Made by a program: the position numbers and the translations under genes
Source of the DNA: an uncultured Oscillospiraceae bacterium
Lineage (GTDB): Bacteria; Bacillota; Clostridia; Oscillospirales; Oscillospiraceae
Assembly: GCA_910579775.1 (NCBI GenBank)
Contig: CAJTUE010000001.1
Location: forward strand, 319,918 to 383,917
DNA length: 64,000 nt
Reading direction: 5' to 3'
Part shown: piece by piece, positions 25,996 to 35,060 of the stretch
Position numbering within the stretch: position 1 is the first letter of the stretch
Layout of the letters: each line of letters opens with the position of its first letter
The notes under the pieces: model-generated
Database searches by the model: none
What the model was told of the DNA's origin: nothing
The model's input: the letters and a program-made list of their open reading frames with translations, nothing else

Positions 25996-26526
25996 ATGTA
26001 CTACGGCAACATTAAAAACTGCGACATTGCCGACGGCGAGGGGGTGCGGGTCACCCTCTTTGTCTCCGGCTGTACCAACCGCTGCCCCGGCTGCTTCCAG
26101 CCCCAGACCTGGGACTTCTGCTACGGCCAGCCCTTTACCGGGGAGACGGAGGACTATATTTTGGGCCTGTTGGCCCCCGACTATATCAACGGCCTTACCC
26201 TTCTGGGCGGCGAGCCCTTTGAGCCGGACAACCAGCGCGCCCTGCTTCCCTTTGTGAAGCGGGTGCGGGAGCGCTATCCCCACAAGACCGTCTGGGCCTT
26301 CTCCGGCTTCACGCTGGACAAGCTGTTGGAAGAGGGGGCGCATCCCCACTGCGAGGTCACAAAGGAGCTTTTGTCCCTCATCGACGTGCTGGTGGACGGT
26401 CCCTTTGTCCAGGAGAAGAAGAATCTGGCCCTACGCTTCCGGGGCAGCGAGAACCAGCGGCTCATTGACCTGAACGCCACCCGGGCGGCGGGAAAGCTGG
26501 TGTTTTTGCCCGACCGGGCGCGCTGA
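25996..26526 (+). CDS. nrdG: Anaerobic ribonucleotide reductase activase NrdG
   Basis: Radical SAM enzyme that installs the glycyl radical on NrdD. The cluster motif is CTNRCPGC (CxxxCxxC), followed by FQPQTWDF, LLGGEPF and VWAFSGFTLDKL. 176 aa, AAGGAG ribosome site. It lies 133 bases after nrdD and is presumably co-transcribed. Confidence 0.95.
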   Translation: MYYGNIKNCDIADGEGVRVTLFVSGCTNRCPGCFQPQTWDFCYGQPFTGETEDYILGLLAPDYINGLTLLGGEPFEPDNQRALLPFVKRVRERYPHKTVWAFSGFTLDKLLEEGAHPHCEVTKELLSLIDVLVDGPFVQEKKNLALRFRGSENQRLIDLNATRAAGKLVFLPDRAR

Positions 26527-26575
26527 GAGTAGGGAAGGAAATATGATACGGCGCGGCAGGGACTGCGCCACGCAA

Positions 26576-26603
26576 AAGGGCCTCGGCAATTGCCGAGGCC
26601 CTT
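26576..26603. terminator. Bidirectional terminator
   Basis: Stem AAGGGCCTCGGCAA / TTGCCGAGGCCCTT with T-rich flanks, between converging nrdG and the SLH gene. Confidence 0.8.
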
Positions 26604-26649
26604 CCTTTTTGGTGATCACTTCGGTCTATCGGTCGCTATGCGTCTATGT

Positions 26650-29600
26650 TCACGCTTGGATCAGAGCAATGAACCGGTCGAGCATGACGGCGACCTCGGC
26701 GCGGGTGACTTCCGCCGTCGGGTCGAGGGTATCGTTGCCCTTGCCTTTGAGGATGCCGTTTGCCACGCACCAGGCCACACCGTCCACGGCCCAGGTCCCG
26801 GTCTCGTCACCGTCGGCAAACTTGTCAAGAGTCTCGGCATCAGCGGTGGTGTCCATGCCGATGAGCTTGGCGTAGCGGCACAGCATAACGGCCAGTTGCT
26901 CGCGGGTGATGACCTGGTTGGGGGCAAAGATGTCCTCGCTGATGCCCTTGACCACGTTGGCCTTGGCCGCCCAGGCCACGCCCTCAGCGTAATACTGGGT
27001 AGCGGCCACATCCTTAAAGACCTGCTGATAGTCGGTCTTGCCGTTGGACAGGCGGTGCAGGACGGTAGCCAGCGCGCCGCGGGTCATGGGAGCGACGGGG
27101 CTGTACTTGTTGCCGCCGGTGCCCTCCACCAGCTTGAGCCCGGCCACCTTGTGGATGGCTTCCTCCGCCCAGGGGGCTTGGTCGATATCCTCGAACTTGG
27201 CCTCGGGCTCAGTAATCTCTGCCGGAAGATCCACCTTAGCCAGCTGCTCGCCGTCGGCGTCGGTGGCGGTGATGGTCACGGCGCCGTCCTTGGTGGTGAC
27301 CTTCTCGGTCTTGGCGCCCTCGGCGTCGGTCTTGGTCTCGGTGACGGTGCCGTCCTTCTTGGTCTCCACGACCTCCTTGGAGCCGTCGGGCTTCTCGGTG
27401 GTCACGGTCTTGGTGCCGTCGGGCTGGGTGACGGTGGTCACCTTGGTGCCGTCAGGCTTGGTGACGGTGCCGGTGGAGGAGGGACGGCCGGAGCTACCGG
27501 AGGAAGTGCTCTTGGTGCCGGTCTGAATGGCGTTATTGAAGGTCTCCACAGCAGCGTTCAGAGCGTCCACGGCGTTAGCCACACTGCCGTCTGTCTTGTT
27601 TTCGTTGTCCTTGGCCGCCTGGGCGGTGGCAATGGCTTCGGTCAAAGCGGTCTTCTGAGCGGTGGTGACGAACTTGGTGCCACTGGTCACGTCCTTGGGG
27701 TCCTTTTCCTCGGCGTAGTCCGTCACGCTCTTCATGGCGTCCTGGGCGGCCTTAATGGCGGCATCCAAAGCGTCGGTGTTCACCACAGGAGCCTCAGCAG
27801 TTTCGCTCTCTCCGGTCTTGATCGCGGCATCAAAGGTGCTCTTGGCGGTATTCAGTGCGGTCACAGCCGCGTTCAGCGTGGTCTGGTCCTTGTCTTCCGC
27901 ATTTAGCGCGGCTTCGGCGGCCTTGATGGCTTCGTTGAACGCAGACATTTCGCCGGTGGTGACAAACTTGAGGTCCTTCTTCACGTTGGCCGCTTCGTCA
28001 TCGATCACAAACAGGGGCTCCTTGGCCGCCTTGGCGTCGGCAATGGCGGTCTTCAGAGCGCTGTCGTCCATGGTGCCGGTTTTGATAGCGGCCCGGAAGG
28101 TAGTTACGGCGCCGTTCAGGGCGGTCACGGCCGTGTCCACGGCGTCCTGATCGTCCGCCTTCAGCGCAGCCTCAGCGGTGGCGATGGCGTCGGTCAGTGC
28201 CTTCATCTCGGCGGCGGTGACGAACTGAACGTCCTTCTCCACAGCGTTGGCGGCCTTGTCGGAGGTGGTAATACCTTCCTTGGCGGCCTCGGCAGCTTCG
28301 ATGGCGGCCTCCAGCGCAGTGGTGTCCACCTCGCCGGGCTCCGGCGGAATGACAGGGGCGGCGGTGATGGTGACAGTGGCGCTGCCGGTGGCAGACGTCA
28401 GGCCCTCAGCCTCCACCTTGAAATAAATCGTGTACTCACCAATTTCCTTGTACTTTGGCTGGGTGGAGGTATACTCGCCGTCTTCTGTCTCGCTGTAGAG
28501 AATGGTGTAGCCCTCGGTAGGCTGGCTGACGACCACGGTGATGCTGTGATACTCGCCGTCATAGACAACGTTCACAGGAGCGGCAGTAGCGGCAACCTTG
28601 TCAGAGGGCGCACGGTCTACGCTCAGGGTGCAGTTGGCAGTCAGACCATTGACTGTGCGGGCATTGATACGCACCGTTCCAGCGCCGATGAGATTTACGG
28701 TAGCAGTGCTGCTATTGTTGGCGGTGACGGTCGCAATACCCTCGACGGGGGTATCTGCGCCTTCCTCAAAAACGCTCCAGGTGATGGTTTTATCGGTGGC
28801 GTTATTGGGCGCGATGGTGGCGGTCAGGGTAAAGGTCTCGCCCACCACGCCGGTGTGGGAGGGCTTATCGAGGCTGATTCCGGTGGGGAGAACCACCTTG
28901 GCGATCACAGGGCCGACAGCGGCAGATTCCGCAGTGCCGTCATAGTCATGTTCATTGTCGCCGGTCACTTTGACCTTGATCCATTTGCCAATGTCGTTGG
29001 CCGTCAAGGTGTAGGTTGCTGCAGTGGCATTTGTGATATTTTCATACGTGCCGTTCTGGGTGGCGCAGCTCATCCACTGGTAGCTGACCACGGCGTTAGC
29101 AGGGGCGGTGGTGGCGCTCAGGATGGTGTCCACCTGAAGATTGGCGGGCGTATCAATGGAAACGCCTGTCACCTGGTGGTATTGCCTCACGCCGTTGGCG
29201 GTGATGGTCACGTTGCCCGTCACGTTGGTGATGGAAATACCGCCGCTCCGATTATCGTAGGTATAAGTCGGGTTGTCGTTGCCCACCATGGTAACAGTAA
29301 TGGTCTCGGGCAGGGCATAGCCGGTGTCGGTGGTCAACGTGCGGGTATAGGTGCCGCCGTGGTAGACCTTCTCTGTATCGGTAGGCCGGTTCAGGCCGGT
29401 CATGCCGGTATAGCTCACCGTATAGCTATTCAAAGTAGCGGCGGCAGTGATGCTGATGCTGGCGCGCAGGCCGTTGGTGCCAAAGCCCAGCACACCATTG
29501 CTGTAGGTCAGTGTGCCGGTATAATTTTCACCCTCTGTACCATTGTCATTGAGGACTTTCACAGTGATACCGGCTGTGCTGGTGGGTAGGGTATAGCCCT

Positions 29601-32600
29601 CGTCGGCAGTAAGGGAAATCGAGGTGACCTCGCCCCAATTGACTGTATGAACATGATCCTGGTCCGCGCTGGGTAGATTGCAACTCATGTTTGTCAGGTT
29701 GTGCTTGATCTTTACCTGGATCTTGCTGACCTCGGCAGTGACGGTCACATTGCTCTCAGGCATCGTAAACGTCCATGTGTTGCCGGTATCGGCCTTTGTG
29801 ACCTGAACAGCGCCGTCATTGACCTTCACGGCGTCCACCTGCCAGCCCTCGGTGACGGTCAGGGCAATGGTCACAACCGTGTTCTTGGTTGCCTTGTCAG
29901 GGACAGTGATGGTTGCACCCTCGGTGGGATTAGTGGCCCCAATGGTGTATTCTACGGCATCGGCGTCTGCAATGGTGACCTCTGCCTCGGCGCTTTCCTT
30001 GTGCGTGTCAGATTCCTTGACCTTCACAAAGTATTTCCCCGGTGCTTTGCCTTCAATCTTACCTTCGGAAGTGACGGTAGCGTCTGCCCATTCGCCACCA
30101 TCAACCTTGATTTGATAGGTGGCGCTGGAAGCGTAATTGGTGATGGTAATGGAGCCATCGTTGCCGTTCGGAGTGGAGGGCTTGGTGGGGGACAGGGTGG
30201 GCGCGGCAGGTCCATCTGCCTTGGCTACGACCGCGTCGGTCTTGGTGGATACGGTGCCCTCGTAGAAAAAGTCCTCGGCAGGCTCGGCCTTGACCTCGAC
30301 AAAGATATATTTGCCGATGTCCGCAGCTACAGGTGTGTAAGTTTTGCCTGCAGTTCCCGTGCCGGTGTGAACCTGGGTTTTGCTGCTGCCGTCGGTGTTG
30401 CTATCGGTATACCAGGTGTAGACCAGCTTGCTCTTGGCGCTATTGCTCAACTCTTGCGAAGTTCCGACCACCAGTTGGGAAACGTCTGCCTCCATGTTCT
30501 GACCAAAGGTGGGTGCGTCCTTGCCACCCAGACCGATGGAGATGGGATTTGCCAAGTGGCGGAGCACGGTGGTGGTGAAGGTGAGTTCCTTGTTCAGATT
30601 CGTGCCTGCGTCGTTGCTTACCACCAACTTAAGTTCCTTCGTACCTACGTTCACAGCCTCGGTGCTGGCCGCCGTAATGGTGCGGGAGCCGCCTGCGGCA
30701 TCGCCGGTGATGGTGATGAGGCCGGTATCATTGGGATTTACCCGGCTCCAGTTAAAAGCGGGAGTGCTGGCATCTGCGGGCAGGACCTCTACAGTAAGGG
30801 TGGCGCTGCTGGGGTAGGAATCAAGGCTGCGGTTGGCATAGATGGTCAGACCCTCGCCAGTCTGGGTGCTGTCGGTGCTGGCGACGATCTTGGCGCCATT
30901 CTTAATGGTGACGTTCTCCACCTTGGTTACTACAGTGATGGTCACGGTGTCGCGCTGCGTGCTGCCGTCGGCGGAGGTCGCCGTGGCGGTAACAGTGGCG
31001 GTGCCGTTTTTCACGGCGGTAATGGGCATGGAGAACGCGTTGTTTGTGCGGGTCCCGGTACCCAGCGTCACCGCATCGCCCGTCACCGTCCATGCCACTG
31101 TTTCATCGGCCAGTCCGGTGGCGTTGGCGGGCGCGACAGTGGCTGTCAGAGTAGTGCTATTGCCGCTTACCACAGTGTTGGTGGGGGAGGTGTTGTCGTT
31201 GTGAATGCCGTCGCCGTTCTTGATCATCTTGATGGTCTCTCGGGCAATGGTCACCCCGGTGACTTCCACATCCGGTGCAGTCACCGTGCTGGTGGTCAGA
31301 GTTTTGATGCCTGCATAATCCTCGGTGCCTGTGACGACGACCTTCAGGGTTTTTCCCTGGTCTGCATCAACAGGCGTGTAGGTGGCGGAATTTTCGCCTA
31401 CGGCTACCTCGCTGTTTGCGGCGGTCACCCGGTACCACTGGTAGGAAACGATGGCTTCGATAGGATCAAGAGTCACAGTGTATGCTTTGCCTTGCTGGGG
31501 CGCGGCGCTAGGCAGTGTGGCAGTAAAGGAGTTCTTCAACTCGCCCGTGACAGTGACGGCATACTCCGGCATCGTGAACTGCCAAACGCCGTCATCTACC
31601 TGTGTGGCAGTCACGGTGGTGCCGGTCTCGTCTGTTTTGACCACAGTGAGCCCACCCAGGGCCTTGCCCGCGTCCAGACCGGTGCAGGTGACGCGGATCA
31701 CGTCGCCTGCGTACGCCTGGCCGTTGATCAGGTCTTTGCCGTCGGGGTTGGAGCTGTCGACGATCTTGGCGGTAAGAGTCTTTTCGTTCAGCGGGTTTAG
31801 GGTCACGCTCTGGGCCTGATCCTCCCGGAAGATGTATAGGTTGTCAATGGTGATGGTACAAGGTACGCCAGTACCGTTATTGCCGCAGATAAAGCCTACA
31901 TCCTGCGCATCCATGGGAAGTTTTGTTGCATCGGATTGATTGCCGATCTGCTGCTTGTCCGTATCAAAGATAGAAATACCGTCAATTTCCATCTCAACGG
32001 TACCTTCATTAATCGTTACTTTGAAGTGACGTGTCTCTCCGTGGCCGAAAGACACCGAAACAGGCATGCTTGAAAGATACCCACTGCTACTGGGATTATC
32101 GTTCCAGTATTCATGGAACCATCTACCTGATTGCTGTTCAGAACCAACATAAATCCATTGGGCAGAGTCTCTAAGTCTCAGAGCCAGGCCAAACCGGCCT
32201 TGGGTATCGGCGCCTGTCCGGGTAGCGTCAAACTCAATGGTGCCGTTTTTTACACCAGTACCAGTGAGCTTGACAATGTTATCCATGCGGTTGATATTCT
32301 TAAAATTCAGCACCAACTTGTCATCTACATAGTCCGCTGTGGGATGGTTGTTGGCCTCGGAAATGCCCAACGTAGGACGACTATTTTCTGTCATGTCATA
32401 GGCAAACTTGGCGTTGCCAACGTCGATAGCGGGAAGGGGCACATTGGCGGTATGGCTCTGCTCCGCGTCTGCGTTGATAGTCACCGCATCACTCAGCTTC
32501 GCGCCGTGACCGTCCTTGCTCACCCGGATACAGTAGCTGCCCTCTGCCACATAGTTGACGGAGAGAGAATAGCGACCGCTATCATCGGTTGTGCCCGCCG

Positions 32601-33759
32601 TAACACCGGAAACAAAGCTTTTGGCGGCGTTGTTCTGTACCAGCTCCACCTTCGCGCCTGCCAGAGGGGCGGAGCCGTCGGTGGTCACTGTGCCGCTGAT
32701 GGTGCGGTTAGGAACAGGCAAGGTAAAATCCACTGTCGTGGAGGAATCGCTGATAGTAACCTCTTTCGTGTCGGCGACAAACTCACTGTCCGCGGGCGGT
32801 TGTGCGGTGGCTGTGATTGTTCCCTTGGGGACATACTCAAAGGAGTATTGACCGTTAGTATCGGTGGTTGTCGTCATGCCGCCGATGATAACAGTCGCAT
32901 TGGCAACGCCGCTGCTATCAGCCGTGACTGTGCCGCTGACGGTCTGTCCCTCCGGCTCACCACTATAGCGGACATTGGAAATTGTTGCACTGGTTCCATT
33001 CCCTACACGGAACGCAAAATTCTGCGTAGTCTTATCAAGACCGGCAGCTTTCGTGGAGTCGATGGGGACAGTATAGTCGGTGTTGTCAATAGTAAGAGTG
33101 ACCGTAGGGGTGCCACCGTCTGGGTCGGTCCAAGAAACCTTGACATGATGTGTATCCGTGCCAAAGCCACCGGTGGGATTCCCGGAAGCCCAGTCAGGCC
33201 AACCGGTTTGCTGACCAAAGTATTCGGTAAACCAAGAATTATCACTTTTGATAGCGCACTGGAACGCATGGGAGGTGTCCTTGGCCCACAGGCCGAAAGA
33301 CCAGAAGGCAGAGTTGGTGCTCAACTTCATGTCAAAGGCCACCCAGCGGGTATCTCCGGTGTAACTTTGTAAGGCGGCATTAATAGTGGAGTTTGTCCAC
33401 ACACTGTTATTGCCACCACTGGCATTAAAGTTGTTGCCGTTGTAGTCGGCAGCCTGAAATTCCACAGAATTTTTCGTCTGAGAGACGGTTTTTGTTCTGG
33501 AACCAACAGAACCGGTAAGCTGCTCCCAACTCTCATAGCGTGTGTCCGGAGAGATAGTCTCTCCCTCCGCCAGCTGTGCAGGGGCGTTTTCGGCTCCGAT
33601 CGGCAGCTCGGCGGTGTCCGCTGGGGTGACGGCGTCGGGAGCCTCGATGGCAATCTCCGAGTTGTCGATGCGCGCCGCCAGCGCGGTCACGGGCACCAAA
33701 GAGAGCACCATGACTAGCGCCAGAAGCAGCGCGCCAAGACGTCTTCCTCTTCTCTTCAT
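26650..33759 (-). CDS. Giant multidomain SLH-anchored surface protein
   Basis: A secreted protein of about 2,369 aa. ATG 33759 gives a signal peptide (basic MKRRGRR, then LGALLLALVMVLSLVPVTALA). In order: a LamG-like jelly roll (about 50-260); two carboxypeptidase-regulatory-like folds (SGTVTADSSGVANATV, SGTVTTDGSAPLAGAKV); a second LamG-like domain (about 440-640); a long run of Ig-like/Big modules with YQWYR and LTATVAPANAT motifs; FIVAR-like helical repeats (TALEAAIEAAEAAKEG and similar). Then a charged linker of short repeats around PDGTK, and three SLH domains in the last 185 residues (ITREQLAVMLCRYA, VTRAEVAVMLDRFI). SLH domains bind pyruvylated wall polymers, so it is a wall-anchored adhesin or matrix protein by inference; the ligand is unknown. 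Confidence 0.92.
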   Translation of the reverse strand: MKRRGRRLGALLLALVMVLSLVPVTALAARIDNSEIAIEAPDAVTPADTAELPIGAENAPAQLAEGETISPDTRYESWEQLTGSVGSRTKTVSQTKNSVEFQAADYNGNNFNASGGNNSVWTNSTINAALQSYTGDTRWVAFDMKLSTNSAFWSFGLWAKDTSHAFQCAIKSDNSWFTEYFGQQTGWPDWASGNPTGGFGTDTHHVKVSWTDPDGGTPTVTLTIDNTDYTVPIDSTKAAGLDKTTQNFAFRVGNGTSATISNVRYSGEPEGQTVSGTVTADSSGVANATVIIGGMTTTTDTNGQYSFEYVPKGTITATAQPPADSEFVADTKEVTISDSSTTVDFTLPVPNRTISGTVTTDGSAPLAGAKVELVQNNAAKSFVSGVTAGTTDDSGRYSLSVNYVAEGSYCIRVSKDGHGAKLSDAVTINADAEQSHTANVPLPAIDVGNAKFAYDMTENSRPTLGISEANNHPTADYVDDKLVLNFKNINRMDNIVKLTGTGVKNGTIEFDATRTGADTQGRFGLALRLRDSAQWIYVGSEQQSGRWFHEYWNDNPSSSGYLSSMPVSVSFGHGETRHFKVTINEGTVEMEIDGISIFDTDKQQIGNQSDATKLPMDAQDVGFICGNNGTGVPCTITIDNLYIFREDQAQSVTLNPLNEKTLTAKIVDSSNPDGKDLINGQAYAGDVIRVTCTGLDAGKALGGLTVVKTDETGTTVTATQVDDGVWQFTMPEYAVTVTGELKNSFTATLPSAAPQQGKAYTVTLDPIEAIVSYQWYRVTAANSEVAVGENSATYTPVDADQGKTLKVVVTGTEDYAGIKTLTTSTVTAPDVEVTGVTIARETIKMIKNGDGIHNDNTSPTNTVVSGNSTTLTATVAPANATGLADETVAWTVTGDAVTLGTGTRTNNAFSMPITAVKNGTATVTATATSADGSTQRDTVTITVVTKVENVTIKNGAKIVASTDSTQTGEGLTIYANRSLDSYPSSATLTVEVLPADASTPAFNWSRVNPNDTGLITITGDAAGGSRTITAASTEAVNVGTKELKLVVSNDAGTNLNKELTFTTTVLRHLANPISIGLGGKDAPTFGQNMEADVSQLVVGTSQELSNSAKSKLVYTWYTDSNTDGSSKTQVHTGTGTAGKTYTPVAADIGKYIFVEVKAEPAEDFFYEGTVSTKTDAVVAKADGPAAPTLSPTKPSTPNGNDGSITITNYASSATYQIKVDGGEWADATVTSEGKIEGKAPGKYFVKVKESDTHKESAEAEVTIADADAVEYTIGATNPTEGATITVPDKATKNTVVTIALTVTEGWQVDAVKVNDGAVQVTKADTGNTWTFTMPESNVTVTAEVSKIQVKIKHNLTNMSCNLPSADQDHVHTVNWGEVTSISLTADEGYTLPTSTAGITVKVLNDNGTEGENYTGTLTYSNGVLGFGTNGLRASISITAAATLNSYTVSYTGMTGLNRPTDTEKVYHGGTYTRTLTTDTGYALPETITVTMVGNDNPTYTYDNRSGGISITNVTGNVTITANGVRQYHQVTGVSIDTPANLQVDTILSATTAPANAVVSYQWMSCATQNGTYENITNATAATYTLTANDIGKWIKVKVTGDNEHDYDGTAESAAVGPVIAKVVLPTGISLDKPSHTGVVGETFTLTATIAPNNATDKTITWSVFEEGADTPVEGIATVTANNSSTATVNLIGAGTVRINARTVNGLTANCTLSVDRAPSDKVAATAAPVNVVYDGEYHSITVVVSQPTEGYTILYSETEDGEYTSTQPKYKEIGEYTIYFKVEAEGLTSATGSATVTITAAPVIPPEPGEVDTTALEAAIEAAEAAKEGITTSDKAANAVEKDVQFVTAAEMKALTDAIATAEAALKADDQDAVDTAVTALNGAVTTFRAAIKTGTMDDSALKTAIADAKAAKEPLFVIDDEAANVKKDLKFVTTGEMSAFNEAIKAAEAALNAEDKDQTTLNAAVTALNTAKSTFDAAIKTGESETAEAPVVNTDALDAAIKAAQDAMKSVTDYAEEKDPKDVTSGTKFVTTAQKTALTEAIATAQAAKDNENKTDGSVANAVDALNAAVETFNNAIQTGTKSTSSGSSGRPSSTGTVTKPDGTKVTTVTQPDGTKTVTTEKPDGSKEVVETKKDGTVTETKTDAEGAKTEKVTTKDGAVTITATDADGEQLAKVDLPAEITEPEAKFEDIDQAPWAEEAIHKVAGLKLVEGTGGNKYSPVAPMTRGALATVLHRLSNGKTDYQQVFKDVAATQYYAEGVAWAAKANVVKGISEDIFAPNQVITREQLAVMLCRYAKLIGMDTTADAETLDKFADGDETGTWAVDGVAWCVANGILKGKGNDTLDPTAEVTRAEVAVMLDRFIALIQA

Positions 33760-33957
33760 AGTTTTTTCCACCCTTTCCTGAAAATTCGCCCCCCCTTCCG
33801 GGGAGGCGGCCTGTTTGTGTTCCGGGAGAAGACCGGAACACAAGGGGGCATTGCCCCTATGCTGGCGTATATTTTACTCCTTTCACCGTCAAAATGCAAT
33901 ACTTTCACGAAAATTTCTCAAAAAATTTCGTCGTTGTTAACATAATGCGCAAACAGA

Positions 33958-33985
33958 AAAGACCGGAGCGTTCGCTCCGGTCTTT
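33958..33985 (-). terminator. Terminator after the Fic-fold gene
   Basis: Stem AAAGACCGGAGCG / CGCTCCGGTCTTT with T-run on the minus strand. Confidence 0.75.
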
Positions 33986-33998
33986 GGCCTGCATTGTC

Positions 33999-34661
33999 TT
34001 AAATAATGTCAATTCCTTGGAGTGCACGGTCATACAAAAACTGCATCAGCTCTTCCGCTGCCCCGGTATTGTAGAAATTCACAAGCAGCCGGTTAAATTC
34101 CTCCATGTTCTTCTCTGTGATGGTGAGCATACCTGCCCCGGCCTCAAGCAGGATCTTGTTGGCCAGGATCAGGCTGGTGCGTTTGTTGCCGTCCCAGAAG
34201 AATTGGCCCCGTGTGCCCCAGCAGAACAGCGTGATCGCTTTTTCAGCAGCAGAAACGGGCTGCTGCAGGAAAGAGTCTAATTGCTGTTCCACAGTTCGTT
34301 GGGTCGGAACGGGCGGCTCATAGTCCGTGCCGGAGATCGCTACCCGGCCTGTCCGCAGTTCGCCCCAGGTGAGGGCCTCATTCCGGGCGATAAGGCCATT
34401 GAGCTTGCAGAGGTATTTCAATGTCACCGGGGCGTCAAGCGTGTCAAGAAGAAAACGCCAAGCGTCCCGCATATTGAGAATGGCTTGGATATCGTCAAGC
34501 CGCACATTAGGGACGTTGACCCCCTCCAGGATCGTTTTGGTCTGGGGGAAGGTCACGGCCCGGTTTTCCATCTTCATGCCACAGTAAACGTTTTCATCCC
34601 ACTTCTTCTTGGCCAGGAAGCGGCTCTGCTCTGGGGTAAGATGGTACTTGTCGTGATACAT
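33999..34661 (-). CDS. Fic-fold protein lacking the canonical catalytic histidine
   Basis: A 220-aa Fic/DOC-fold protein. Canonical Fic enzymes have HPFxxGNxR; here the loop reads QFFWDGNKRTS, so Gln replaces the catalytic His while the nucleotide-binding DGNKRT part is kept. The upstream helices (LKYLCKLNGLIARNEALTWGELRTG) match the family. Loss of His suggests it is not an ordinary AMP-transferase. I recall similar His-less sequences in other bacteria but cannot check that here. ATG 34661 with GAGG upstream is preferred; the frame further upstream overlaps a tRNA. Confidence 0.82.
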   Translation of the reverse strand: MYHDKYHLTPEQSRFLAKKKWDENVYCGMKMENRAVTFPQTKTILEGVNVPNVRLDDIQAILNMRDAWRFLLDTLDAPVTLKYLCKLNGLIARNEALTWGELRTGRVAISGTDYEPPVPTQRTVEQQLDSFLQQPVSAAEKAITLFCWGTRGQFFWDGNKRTSLILANKILLEAGAGMLTITEKNMEEFNRLLVNFYNTGAAEELMQFLYDRALQGIDII

Positions 34662-34699
34662 AGCGCTGTCGCCTCTTTTCATAAAGCGTAAATGAAGAA

Positions 34700-34733
34700 A
34701 AAACCTCAAAGAGATTCCCTCTTTGAGGTTTTT
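34700..34733 (-). terminator. Terminator of tRNA-Gln
   Basis: Stem AAAACCTCAAAGAG / CTCTTTGAGGTTTT, directly after the tRNA 3' end on the minus strand. Confidence 0.8.
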
Positions 34734-34735
34734 CC

Positions 34736-34809
34736 TGGCAGCGGGAGAAGGATTCGAACCCTCACAAACAGAGTCAGAGTCTGTCGTGCTACCCTTACAC
34801 AATCCCGCT
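34736..34809 (-). tRNA. tRNA-Gln (CTG)
   Basis: A 74-base tRNA with encoded CCA. The acceptor AGCGGGA pairs with TCCCGCT. The anticodon arm ACAGA-CTCTGAC-TCTGT gives CTG, and the T arm is GAGGG-TTCGAAT-CCTTC. Confidence 0.93.
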
Positions 34810-34897
34810 AAAGGCAGAGGCTATTATACCAACCTCCCGCCGCATTGTCAACCCCTTGGGGCAAAATTTCTCTCTGCCGGAATCTTTGTGAAAACAC

Positions 34898-34926
34898 TTG
34901 CAATTTTACCCAAAACATAGTATACT
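34898..34926 (+). promoter_or_regulatory. Promoter of the oxaloacetate decarboxylase operon
   Basis: TTGCAA (34898-34903) and TATACT (34921-34926), spacer 17, about 135 bases before oadA. No clear structured leader is seen in between. Confidence 0.65.
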
Positions 34927-35060
34927 CCGATTAGAATGCGGGAGGATGGGGTGCCGCCAAACCCGCGTTAGGTAAACCTCACAAATTTGGCGACATTTTC
35001 ACCGTTTTTGGGGACAATATCCCTAAATATGTCTAATTGGAAAGAGGAGGCAACTTGATC

